Made by a program: the position numbers and the translations under genes
Notes under the pieces: generated by a model
Told to the model about the DNA's origin: nothing
Databases searched by the model: none
What the model saw: the letters and a program-made list of their open reading frames with translations, nothing else
DNA from: Arcobacter sp.
Lineage (GTDB): Bacteria; Campylobacterota; Campylobacteria; Campylobacterales; Arcobacteraceae
Assembly (NCBI GenBank): GCA_030635995.1
Contig: DAOVXU010000099.1
Coordinates: forward strand, 1-6,453
Direction of reading: 5' to 3'
DNA length: 6,453 nucleotides
Shown here: in pieces, positions 1-6,265 of the stretch
Layout: each line of letters begins with the position of its first letter
Position numbering within the stretch: the stretch's first letter is position 1

Positions 1-984
1 AAAGAACTTTTACAACAAACTACAAAAGATTCTAAATCAAATGCAGGATGGGATGGTGGAATTATCTACTATAATAAAAAACCCCAAATCTTAAAATTTG
101 CAGGGGCAGAAACACCACTATTTTATGTAGATAGAGATGGAACATTTAATACTATAAAAGGGAATAGATACTCTGTTGGATATAAAAAGTGTAATTCAGA
201 TTTTGAATATAAAGAGCATATTATCCAAGTAGAAGAGGGGATGAAGTTTTATTGTACAACAGATGGATACTTAGATCAAAATGGAGGGGAGAAAGATTTT
301 CCATTTGGTAAAAAAAGATTTGGAAATATTATACAAGAGATACATAGTAAACTTATGAGTAAACAAAAAGAGATATTTATAGATAAGATGTATAAATATG
401 AATCACAAATTCCCAATAATGATAGAAATGATGATATAACTGTTATTACATTTGAGATAGGTAAACAAAATGAAACTATAAAAGATACAACAGAAGAGAT
501 AATAAAATATGAAGGTGTAATAACTCAAAATTTTATATCAACTTGCATGGATAATATAGAATATAAAATTGAAGATATAAGTATAATGGGTAATATATCA
601 ACAACAGTTATAGAGATGGCTCAAAATATGTTGAATTATTCTAAAAGTGAACATAAAGATTGTAAAAAGATAAAACCAGAAGGTTTTATAGAGGTTATAA
701 AAGATGAAAATAGTTATACAGTTACAGGGAAAAATATAGTTTCACTTGAAGATAAAGAAAAGATAGAACCAAAACTTATAGAGATACAATCATTAGATAA
801 AGCTGGTATTAGAAAGAGATATAGAGAACTAAGAAAATCAGGACAAAATACACATTCAAAAGGTGGAGGAATTGGTATCTATGAGATAGCTAAAATTTCT
901 AATAATATTGAGTATTCATTTGATAGTATAAATGAAGATAAATATTATTTTACATTAAAATCTATAATTGAATTGAAAATATAA
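1..984 (+). CDS. siaA-siaB: SiaA-SiaB fusion: PP2C/SpoIIE phosphatase joined to GHKL-like kinase (5' end missing)
   Basis: The frame is open from base 1 with no stop, so this is the last 327 residues of a longer protein; the ATG at 241 is internal, inside the phosphatase domain. Window residues 1-155 are the end of a SpoIIE/PP2C domain: GWDGG near 17-21, FAGAETPLFYV, the metal-binding TTDGYLDQ (Asp88) followed by GGEKDFPFGKKRF as in SiaA, and the closing NDRNDDITVITF (Asp144/145). After a short linker, residues 165-327 resemble SiaB (DUF6272): EMAQNMLNYS is an N-box-like motif (Glu205, Asn209) and SKGGGIGIYEIA (about 286-297) is a glycine-rich ATP-lid motif. In P. aeruginosa SiaA dephosphorylates and SiaB phosphorylates SiaC; here both activities appear joined. 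The lost N terminus probably carries sensor and membrane segments, as SiaA does, but this cannot be seen. Domain assignment is firm; the exact substrate is inferred from siaC next door. Confidence 0.85.
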   Translation, partial: KELLQQTTKDSKSNAGWDGGIIYYNKKPQILKFAGAETPLFYVDRDGTFNTIKGNRYSVGYKKCNSDFEYKEHIIQVEEGMKFYCTTDGYLDQNGGEKDFPFGKKRFGNIIQEIHSKLMSKQKEIFIDKMYKYESQIPNNDRNDDITVITFEIGKQNETIKDTTEEIIKYEGVITQNFISTCMDNIEYKIEDISIMGNISTTVIEMAQNMLNYSKSEHKDCKKIKPEGFIEVIKDENSYTVTGKNIVSLEDKEKIEPKLIEIQSLDKAGIRKRYRELRKSGQNTHSKGGGIGIYEIAKISNNIEYSFDSINEDKYYFTLKSIIELKI

Positions 985-1093
985 AATTATAAGATTTGGT
1001 ATAAAGTTGAATTATAAATAATTTTGATAAAATATTGAATTAATAAGATATTTTATATAGATGATATTGAAATAGATAAAAAGGGATAAACGA
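985..1093 (+). other. siaAB-siaC intergenic region
   Basis: This 109-bp gap is by far the longest inside the signalling module and is almost pure A/T. It contains a 9-bp inverted repeat made only of A/T (1027-1035 and 1048-1056, 12-base loop), too weak to call a terminator. Several TATAAT-like hexamers occur (for example TAAAAT near 1028-1033), but none stands out from the background and no -35 is visible. The region could hold a secondary promoter for siaC and the genes after it. The only clear signal is the ribosome binding site just before siaC. Confidence 0.4.
1079..1086 (+). promoter_or_regulatory. Ribosome binding site of siaC
   Basis: AAAAGGGA lies 7 bases before the ATG at 1094. It is a good Shine-Dalgarno match and fixes the siaC start at MENLNIEA, which agrees with the family's usual N terminus and length. 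Confidence 0.7.
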
Positions 1094-1468
1094 ATGGAAA
1101 ATTTAAATATAGAAGCGACAAAATATACGCCAAAGATTACACTTGATGCAAGTGGAACAATTAGTTTAGTGGGTAAATCATATCCAGAAAATACTTTTGA
1201 GTTTTATGCTCCTATGATGGATTGGATTAAAGAATATTTTGAAACAAGTGCACAAGATATTACAACAGTAAATATGGAGATTACATATTTTAACTCAAGT
1301 AGTTCAAAACTATTTTTTGATTTTTTTGATCTATTAGAAGAGAATAGCGATGACAATACTATTAAAATAAATTGGATATTTGATGAAGAGAATGAAAGTG
1401 CTGAAGAGGCAGGGGAAGATTTTATAGAAGATTTTGAAGATTTGGATATTAACTTAGTTACAAAATAA
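1094..1468 (+). CDS. siaC: SiaC-like phospho-switch regulator (DUF1987)
   Basis: A 124-residue cytosolic protein of the SiaC/DUF1987 family, full length for the family. Recognisable features are the TPKITLD strand, the hallmark SYPENTFEFYAPMMDWI (residues 29-45), and YFNSSSSK (65-72) leading into FFDFFDLLEE. In P. aeruginosa SiaC the phosphorylated residue is Thr68; aligning its LNTSS with FNSSS here puts Ser68 at the same position, so the site is probably kept as serine. The tail from Asp97 to Asp118 holds 13 acidic and no basic residues. In the known system unphosphorylated SiaC binds the N-terminal stalk of the cyclase SiaD and activates it. Here it lies directly between the fused phosphatase-kinase and two effectors that share an N-terminal motif, so it is the likely link between them. 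Family assignment is strong; partner identity is inferred. Confidence 0.9.
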   Translation: MENLNIEATKYTPKITLDASGTISLVGKSYPENTFEFYAPMMDWIKEYFETSAQDITTVNMEITYFNSSSSKLFFDFFDLLEENSDDNTIKINWIFDEENESAEEAGEDFIEDFEDLDINLVTK

Positions 1469-1470
1469 GG
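1466..1470 (+). promoter_or_regulatory. Ribosome binding site overlapping the siaC stop codon
   Basis: TAAGG includes the siaC stop codon TAA and sits 7 bases before the ATG at 1478. Ribosomes finishing siaC would end on the next gene's ribosome binding site, which suggests translational coupling and matched production of SiaC and the HD-GYP protein. It supports the start MAIHENKL. Confidence 0.6.
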
Positions 1471-1477
1471 TATAAAA

Positions 1478-2830
1478 ATGGCCATTCATGAAAATAAACT
1501 TATAGCTGAGATTGAAACTTTAAAAGATGAATTTGCTAAAACTACAGATAAGCTTATTAAAGATGTTAAAAGACAAGATAAGATTATGGAGAGAAGTGAT
1601 AGGCGGCAAAAAAAAGAATATGATGAACTTCAAACAAGACTCGAAGAGGTGCAATCTTTACAAATTGCTCAAAAAGAACTTTTAGACTCTTTTATTAAAC
1701 TTATAGCGAGTGCTATTGATGCTAAGTCAAAATATACTGGTGGACATTGTGAAAGAGTACCTGAACTATCCCTTATGATGGCAGAAGTTGCAAATACAGC
1801 TTCTCATAGTATATTTAAGAACTTTTCTATTGATACTGAAGATAAAAAAAGAGAATTAAGCATTGCTGGATGGCTTCATGATTGTGGTAAAGTCACAACT
1901 CCTGAATATGTTGTTGATAAAGCTACAAAACTTGAAACTATCTATAATAGAATTCATGAAGTTAGAACTAGATTTGAAGTTGTTCATAGAGATTTGACTA
2001 TTGAGGCACTAGAAAGAAAATTAGCTGGTGAGGATATAAAAGAGGTAGATGCTTGGCTTGAAAGTGAACATAAAGAACTAATAGAAGAATATACTCTTGT
2101 AGCAAATGCAAATGTTGGTGCTGAGTTTATGAAGCAAGAGAATAAAGATATTATAAAACAAATAGCTTCTCGTACTTGGACTAGAAATTTTGATGATACT
2201 ATTGGTTTAGCACATGAAGAGAAAAAAAGATTACTTACTGAAAATAGTACAACTCCTCAAATAGAACAATTGCTTTCTGATAAAAATAGACATATAATAC
2301 CAAGAGAACATTTTGACTATGAAGAGTATGAGAGAATGGGATTTAAAACAAAAATACCTGAGCATCTTTATAATTTAGGTGAACTTTACAATATCTGTAC
2401 AAGTGCTGGAACTTTAAGTTATGAAGAGAGATTTAAAATCCAAGAACATGTACAGATGACTTTAATTATGCTGGAAAAACTTCCATTTCCTGATTATCTA
2501 AAAAATGTACCATTATTTGCTGGAGCACATCATGAGACACTTATTGGTACAGGTTATCCTAGACAACTTACTATTGATGATATGCCAGTTGCTTCAAGAA
2601 TTATGGCAGTTGCAGATGTATTTGAAGCTTTAACGGCAAGTGATAGACCATATAAAACACCTAAAACATTATCCACCTCTATTAAAATATTAAGTTTTAT
2701 GGTAAAAGATCAGCATCTAGATAAAGATATTTTTCAATTATTTCTTTCAAGTGGAATATATAAAGAGTATGCCAATAAATATTTATTGGCAGAACAAATT
2801 GATGAAGTGGATATAGAACAGTATTTATAA
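1478..2830 (+). CDS. HD-GYP domain protein, predicted c-di-GMP phosphodiesterase with N-terminal SiaC-docking-like helix
   Basis: A 450-residue soluble protein. Residues 1-70 form a charged coiled coil containing the basic motif K31-R-Q-D-K-I-M ... D41-R-R-Q44. The HD-GYP domain follows: TGGHCERV (His90), LHDCGK (His134, Asp135, Lys138), EEHV-type His324 within RFKIQEHV, AHHE (His351, His352), GTGYP (357-361) and VADVFEAL (Asp380). All expected metal ligands are therefore present and it is probably active, hydrolysing c-di-GMP. Two oddities: about 160 residues (roughly 151-311) separate the HD motif from the LSYEER...H segment that normally follows within about 30 residues, and the usual Asp of HHExxDGxGYP is Ile356. 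I recall a proteobacterial subfamily with the same LHDCGKVTTPEYVVDKATKLE signature and insertion. There is no receiver or sensor domain, so control must come through the N-terminal helix. It replaces the GGDEF enzyme SiaD of the Pseudomonas operon. Confidence 0.88.
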   Translation: MAIHENKLIAEIETLKDEFAKTTDKLIKDVKRQDKIMERSDRRQKKEYDELQTRLEEVQSLQIAQKELLDSFIKLIASAIDAKSKYTGGHCERVPELSLMMAEVANTASHSIFKNFSIDTEDKKRELSIAGWLHDCGKVTTPEYVVDKATKLETIYNRIHEVRTRFEVVHRDLTIEALERKLAGEDIKEVDAWLESEHKELIEEYTLVANANVGAEFMKQENKDIIKQIASRTWTRNFDDTIGLAHEEKKRLLTENSTTPQIEQLLSDKNRHIIPREHFDYEEYERMGFKTKIPEHLYNLGELYNICTSAGTLSYEERFKIQEHVQMTLIMLEKLPFPDYLKNVPLFAGAHHETLIGTGYPRQLTIDDMPVASRIMAVADVFEALTASDRPYKTPKTLSTSIKILSFMVKDQHLDKDIFQLFLSSGIYKEYANKYLLAEQIDEVDIEQYL

Positions 2831-2843
2831 AAAAGAGGTATAG

Positions 2844-4898
2844 ATGGAACTTGATATTTTATTAGAAAAGAATGATTTAGAATTATATTCTCAAGAGTTA
2901 CCCCCATTTATTAAAAAATATGAAAAACTTTCCAAAAGAATGGATAGAATCTTAAGGCAAGGGGATAGACAGCAGTTAGAGGTTATAAAGCTAACGGAAG
3001 AGCTAGAGGATAAAAATACAAAAATCAAGAATCTTTTAAATAATGCTGGTCAGGGTTTTTTATATTTTGATAAAAATATGATAATTGGAAAAGAATATTC
3101 AAAAAAGGCTGTTAGAATATTAGGTATTGAGATATCTGGTCAAGATATTACGAAACTATTATATAAAGATGATGAATCAAAGCAGTTGTTTTTAAAATCT
3201 ACATTGCGGGGAATTCTTGATGAACCTGAAATACGACAAGAGATACTTATCTCTTTACTTCAAAATGAATTTGAAAGAGATAATAAATTTATAGAAATTG
3301 AATATAAAATTCTTGATAAAGAAAGTTTTATGATGATTTTAACAGATATAACATCTAAAAAAGAGTTAACTATTAAAATTAAAGAGGAACAACAAGTTTT
3401 AAAAATGGTTGTTGAAGTGGTGACCTCTTTGGAGCAATTTGTTGAGATAAAAACAAATTATATTAATTTAATATTATTTATAAATAACTATAAGTCCTTG
3501 GATAAATTAAATGAATTAAGGAGAGAAATTCACACATTTAAAGGGTTGTTTGCTCAAAAAGAGATGCTGAATATAGTAAAAGAGTTACATAACTTTGAAA
3601 CTGAAATAGATATAAGTATAAAACAAAATAAATTAACAGATATTATAAAAAATATAACTTTTAATATAATGAATTCTTGGATTGAAAAAGATATATCTAC
3701 ATTAAAGGATATATTAGGGAAAGATTTTTTCAATAAATCAAATTATATATTAATAGATAGAAATAGATTAGGTAAATTACAGGCTAAAATTAAATTATAT
3801 ATTGATAAAAAAAGAATCAAAGGTGATGCTGTATCTACAGTGCTTAAAGATATAGAAGAATTGAAATATAATAGTGTAAAAACACTATTTCGTCCATATG
3901 AAAAATTAGTTGAGCAACTTTCTTTAAAATTAAATAAAGAGGTTTATCCTTTACAATTAAATGGAGACAATATATATATTGGAAATATATACAAATCATT
4001 TATAAATTCTTTAGTGCATATTTTTAGAAATAGCTTAGATCATGGAATAGAAACACCTGAAGTAAGATATGAATTAGGGAAAGATTTAAAAGGTACAATA
4101 AAATGTACAATAACAGAAAATATAGAAAATATATCTATTTGTATTGAAGATGATGGTGCGGGTATTAATCCTATAAATATTAAGAATATAGCTATGAAAA
4201 AAGGGATATTGACAGATAAACAATTTAGTTGTATGAGTGATAAGGATATTATATTTTTAATATTTCAAGATGATTTTTCAACAGCAAAAGTGGTAACCAA
4301 TATATCAGGTAGAGGTGTTGGTTTGTCATCTGTATTAAATGAACTCCATAAACTTGGTGGGAATATGGATATAGAAAATAATATTGGTTATGGGATAAAA
4401 TTTACTTTTACTTTACCAATTGAAAATAGTAGTAATAATGAAAATGATCTATTGGAAAAATTATCATTGAAAACTATTAGTTATTATGAAGAAAATTTAA
4501 ATATAAAATTAGATACAAAATTTATTATTGAAGAGGTAGATTTAATAAAGGTAGATAAAAAATCTATATTAATACCTCTAACAAATGATATGGATGGAAT
4601 AGTTTATATGGGAATATCAAATACTCATGCAATAGAGCTTATATCTCAATATTTAGATGATAGTATGACTGAAGATGAAATTGAAGAGATAGCAATTAGT
4701 AATCTTGCAGAAACATTAAATATAACTCTTGGAAATATATTAAAAGATTTAAATATAATGAAGAATGGTGGAATAGTTGGTATAGAGGTACCAATTATAA
4801 ATGATAATAAAAATATAACAAAAGATGAAAATAGTAAAATAATAGTATCTAAATTGAAGTATAAAGATGAAGAGATACAATTGGGTTACTTTATATAA
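2844..4898 (+). CDS. CheA-like hybrid histidine kinase: coiled coil, PAS, Hpt, HATPase, CheX-like domain
   Basis: A 684-residue protein without membrane segments, started by AAAGAGG (2832-2838) 5 bases before the ATG. In order: N-terminal helix with basic motif K31-R-M-D-R-I-L ... D41-R-Q-Q44; PAS-like domain about 60-172 (AGQGFLYFD, then ILTDIT); Hpt domain about 190-285 with EIHTFKGLF, phospho-acceptor His230; a CheA-type HATPase about 345-527 with HIFRNSLDHGIE (N-box, Asn396), EDDGAGI (435-441), SGRGVGL (488-494); and a C-terminal domain about 535-684 resembling CheX/CheC phosphatases, with AETLN (Glu623, Asn626, the ExxN pair) followed by GN. The CheW-like P5 domain of chemotaxis CheA is missing, so it probably does not join receptor arrays. 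It likely phosphorylates His230, passes phosphate to the receiver encoded next, and may remove it with the CheX-like domain. PAS and CheX calls are from pattern only and are less certain than Hpt and HATPase. Confidence 0.82.
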   Translation: MELDILLEKNDLELYSQELPPFIKKYEKLSKRMDRILRQGDRQQLEVIKLTEELEDKNTKIKNLLNNAGQGFLYFDKNMIIGKEYSKKAVRILGIEISGQDITKLLYKDDESKQLFLKSTLRGILDEPEIRQEILISLLQNEFERDNKFIEIEYKILDKESFMMILTDITSKKELTIKIKEEQQVLKMVVEVVTSLEQFVEIKTNYINLILFINNYKSLDKLNELRREIHTFKGLFAQKEMLNIVKELHNFETEIDISIKQNKLTDIIKNITFNIMNSWIEKDISTLKDILGKDFFNKSNYILIDRNRLGKLQAKIKLYIDKKRIKGDAVSTVLKDIEELKYNSVKTLFRPYEKLVEQLSLKLNKEVYPLQLNGDNIYIGNIYKSFINSLVHIFRNSLDHGIETPEVRYELGKDLKGTIKCTITENIENISICIEDDGAGINPINIKNIAMKKGILTDKQFSCMSDKDIIFLIFQDDFSTAKVVTNISGRGVGLSSVLNELHKLGGNMDIENNIGYGIKFTFTLPIENSSNNENDLLEKLSLKTISYYEENLNIKLDTKFIIEEVDLIKVDKKSILIPLTNDMDGIVYMGISNTHAIELISQYLDDSMTEDEIEEIAISNLAETLNITLGNILKDLNIMKNGGIVGIEVPIINDNKNITKDENSKIIVSKLKYKDEEIQLGYFI

Positions 4899-4915
4899 AT
4901 ATAAAAAGGAAAAAT

Positions 4916-5287
4916 ATGGCAAATGTATTAATAGTAGATGATGCAAAAATAATGAGAATAACAATTAGAAAAATTCTTGAACAACTTGGACATACCGTTG
5001 TTGGAGAAGCTGATAGTGGATATACAGCAATAGAACAATATAAAACAAAAAAACCAGATTTTGTAACTATGGACATAACAATGCCAGCAGTTCAAGGGAT
5101 AGAAGATGGTATAGAAGCAGTTAAATATATAATGGAATTTGATAATAGTGCAAAGATTATTATGATAACTTCCCATGGGGAACAAGATAAAGTTATAAGA
5201 GCAATTCAAAGTGGTGCTTCAAATTATATGTTGAAACCTTTACAGGCTGAAAAGCTAGAAGAGATTATTTGTAAGTTAGGTTTATAA
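4916..5287 (+). CDS. CheY-like single-domain response regulator
   Basis: A 123-residue protein that is only a receiver domain. It has the acidic pair Asp8-Asp9 (LIVDDAK), phospho-acceptor Asp53 in VTMDITMP, Thr85-Ser86 (MITSHGE) and Lys107 in MLKPL, so every residue needed for phosphorylation is present. The loop after Asp53 is 4 residues longer than in standard CheY: Pro57 and Gly65 are 8 apart instead of 4 (TMPAVQGIEDGIEAV). AAAAAGGA ends 5 bases before the ATG and the gap from the kinase gene is 17 bp, so it is the obvious partner of that kinase and of its CheX-like domain. There is no DNA-binding or enzymatic output domain; output must be through protein contact, target unknown. It is probably not the flagellar CheY, given the neighbours. 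Confidence 0.88.
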   Translation: MANVLIVDDAKIMRITIRKILEQLGHTVVGEADSGYTAIEQYKTKKPDFVTMDITMPAVQGIEDGIEAVKYIMEFDNSAKIIMITSHGEQDKVIRAIQSGASNYMLKPLQAEKLEEIICKLGL

Positions 5288-5301
5288 ATATAAGTAAATA
5301 T

Positions 5302-5315
5302 GTGGTATAATCCAC
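5302..5315 (+). promoter_or_regulatory. Extended -10 promoter for purSQ inside a short palindrome
   Basis: GTGG-TATAAT-CCAC: a consensus -10 hexamer (5306-5311) preceded by TG at the extended -10 position and flanked by perfect 4-bp inverted arms. No -35 is visible, which is common in Campylobacterota sigma-70 promoters. Transcription would start near 5318, giving a leader of about 24 bases before purS. It lies 15 bases after the receiver gene's stop and marks the boundary between the signalling module and the purine genes. Confidence 0.75.
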
Positions 5316-5341
5316 GAATATAGAAGAAGAAAAGGCTAAAA

Positions 5342-5587
5342 ATGACAGCAGTTATAAATATCGGACTTAAAAAAGGTGTTTTAGATTCTCAAGGTAAAGC
5401 AGCACACCATACACTTGATACTCTTGGATTTAAAGAGGTTGTATCAGATGTAAGAATAGGTAAGCAAATCATAATACAACTTAATACAAGTGATGAAAAT
5501 GAAGCTAAGCAACAAGCTGTAAAGATGTGTGAAGATTTACTTTGTAATACTGTAATTGAAGATTACGAAATAATCTTAGAAGCGTAA
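5342..5587 (+). CDS. purS: Phosphoribosylformylglycinamidine synthase subunit PurS
   Basis: An 81-residue protein matching PurS along its whole length: INIGLKKGVLDSQGKA at the start, LGFKEV, the RIGKQ turn and the closing CEDLLCNTVIEDYEI. PurS is the small structural subunit that couples the glutaminase PurQ to the small form of the synthetase PurL; together they make FGAM from FGAR, glutamine and ATP in the cytosol (fourth step of purine synthesis). AAAAGG ends 6 bases before the ATG. It is separated from purQ by 2 bases. purL is not in the window. Confidence 0.95.
   Translation: MTAVINIGLKKGVLDSQGKAAHHTLDTLGFKEVVSDVRIGKQIIIQLNTSDENEAKQQAVKMCEDLLCNTVIEDYEIILEA
5577..5582 (+). promoter_or_regulatory. 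Ribosome binding site of purQ inside the end of purS
   Basis: TAGAAG lies within the last purS codons, 7 bases before the purQ ATG. It is a mediocre match, and with only 2 bases between purS stop and purQ start, purQ is probably translated by coupling to purS. Confidence 0.45.
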
Positions 5588-5589
5588 TT

Positions 5590-6261
5590 ATGCAAGTAGT
5601 AGTTTTACAATTTCCGGGAACTAACTGTGAATATGATACTAAGTATGCTTTTGAAAAATTAGGTGCTACAGTAACAATTTGTTGGCATGAAGAGATAGCT
5701 TTACCAGAAAATACAACATTGGTTGTACTACCAGGTGGATTTTCTTATGGGGATTATTTAAGAAGTGGTGCATTAGCTAAGCATGCTCCAATTATGAGTG
5801 CAGTTAAAAGTTATGCTTCAAATGGTGGAAAAGTTTTAGGTATCTGTAATGGTTTTCAGATATTAACAGAAACTGGTCTTTTACCTGGTGCTTTAAAAAG
5901 AAATGATAATCTTCATTTTATATCAAAACATCATCATATAAAAGTTGTAAATAATGATAATGTATTTTTACAAGAATTGAAAAATGATACAGTTTTAAAT
6001 ATTCCAGTAGCTCATCATGATGGTAACTATTTTATAGATGAAGATGGTCTTAAAGAGTTACAATTTAATGATCAAATACTTTTGCAATATTGTGATAAAG
6101 ATGGTACAAATCAAGTTCTAAATGGTAGTGTAGATCAAATAGCAGGTATTTGTAATAAAGAAAAGAATGTATTTGGTCTTATGCCTCATCCTGAGCGTGC
6201 AATGGAAGAACTTCTAGGTTGCTCTGATGGTATTAAGATGCTAGAGGGATTTTTAAAATAG
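5590..6261 (+). CDS. purQ: Phosphoribosylformylglycinamidine synthase subunit PurQ (glutaminase)
   Basis: A 223-residue class I glutamine amidotransferase of normal PurQ length. It begins with VVVLQFPGTNCEYDT, has the oxyanion region LPGGFSYGDYLRSGALA, the nucleophile Cys86 in GICNGFQIL, and His200 and Glu202 in MPHPERAMEE, so the catalytic triad is complete. It releases ammonia from glutamine for the FGAR-to-FGAM reaction carried out with PurS and the small PurL. It forms an operon with purS from the promoter near 5306. Nothing unusual is seen in the protein. Confidence 0.97.
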   Translation: MQVVVLQFPGTNCEYDTKYAFEKLGATVTICWHEEIALPENTTLVVLPGGFSYGDYLRSGALAKHAPIMSAVKSYASNGGKVLGICNGFQILTETGLLPGALKRNDNLHFISKHHHIKVVNNDNVFLQELKNDTVLNIPVAHHDGNYFIDEDGLKELQFNDQILLQYCDKDGTNQVLNGSVDQIAGICNKEKNVFGLMPHPERAMEELLGCSDGIKMLEGFLK

Positions 6262-6265
6262 AGTA

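Noticed and set aside
241..984. A separate gene starting at the ATG at 241
   Set aside because: The same frame is open back to base 1 and encodes the upstream half of the same phosphatase domain; the ATG falls between two conserved PP2C segments.
1027..1056. 9-bp inverted repeat as a terminator after siaAB
   Set aside because: The stem has only A-T pairs, a 12-base loop and no T-run after it; such repeats are expected by chance in this composition.
1204..1485. Minus-strand open frame opposite siaC
   Set aside because: It is a mirror of the siaC coding sequence, rich in Ser/Lys from the complement of acidic codons, with no recognisable domain.
2844..4898. Chemotaxis CheA
   Set aside because: It lacks the CheW-like P5 domain, has a PAS domain before the Hpt domain, and no other chemotaxis array genes are nearby.
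4749..5209. Overlapping minus-strand open frames opposite the end of the kinase gene and the receiver gene
   Set aside because: They are Phe/Tyr/Ile-rich translations of AT-rich antisense sequence over well-supported genes.
4916..6261. Functional link between the signalling module and purine synthesis (GTP supply for c-di-GMP)
   Set aside because: purS has its own strong promoter after the receiver gene, so simple adjacency is the better explanation.
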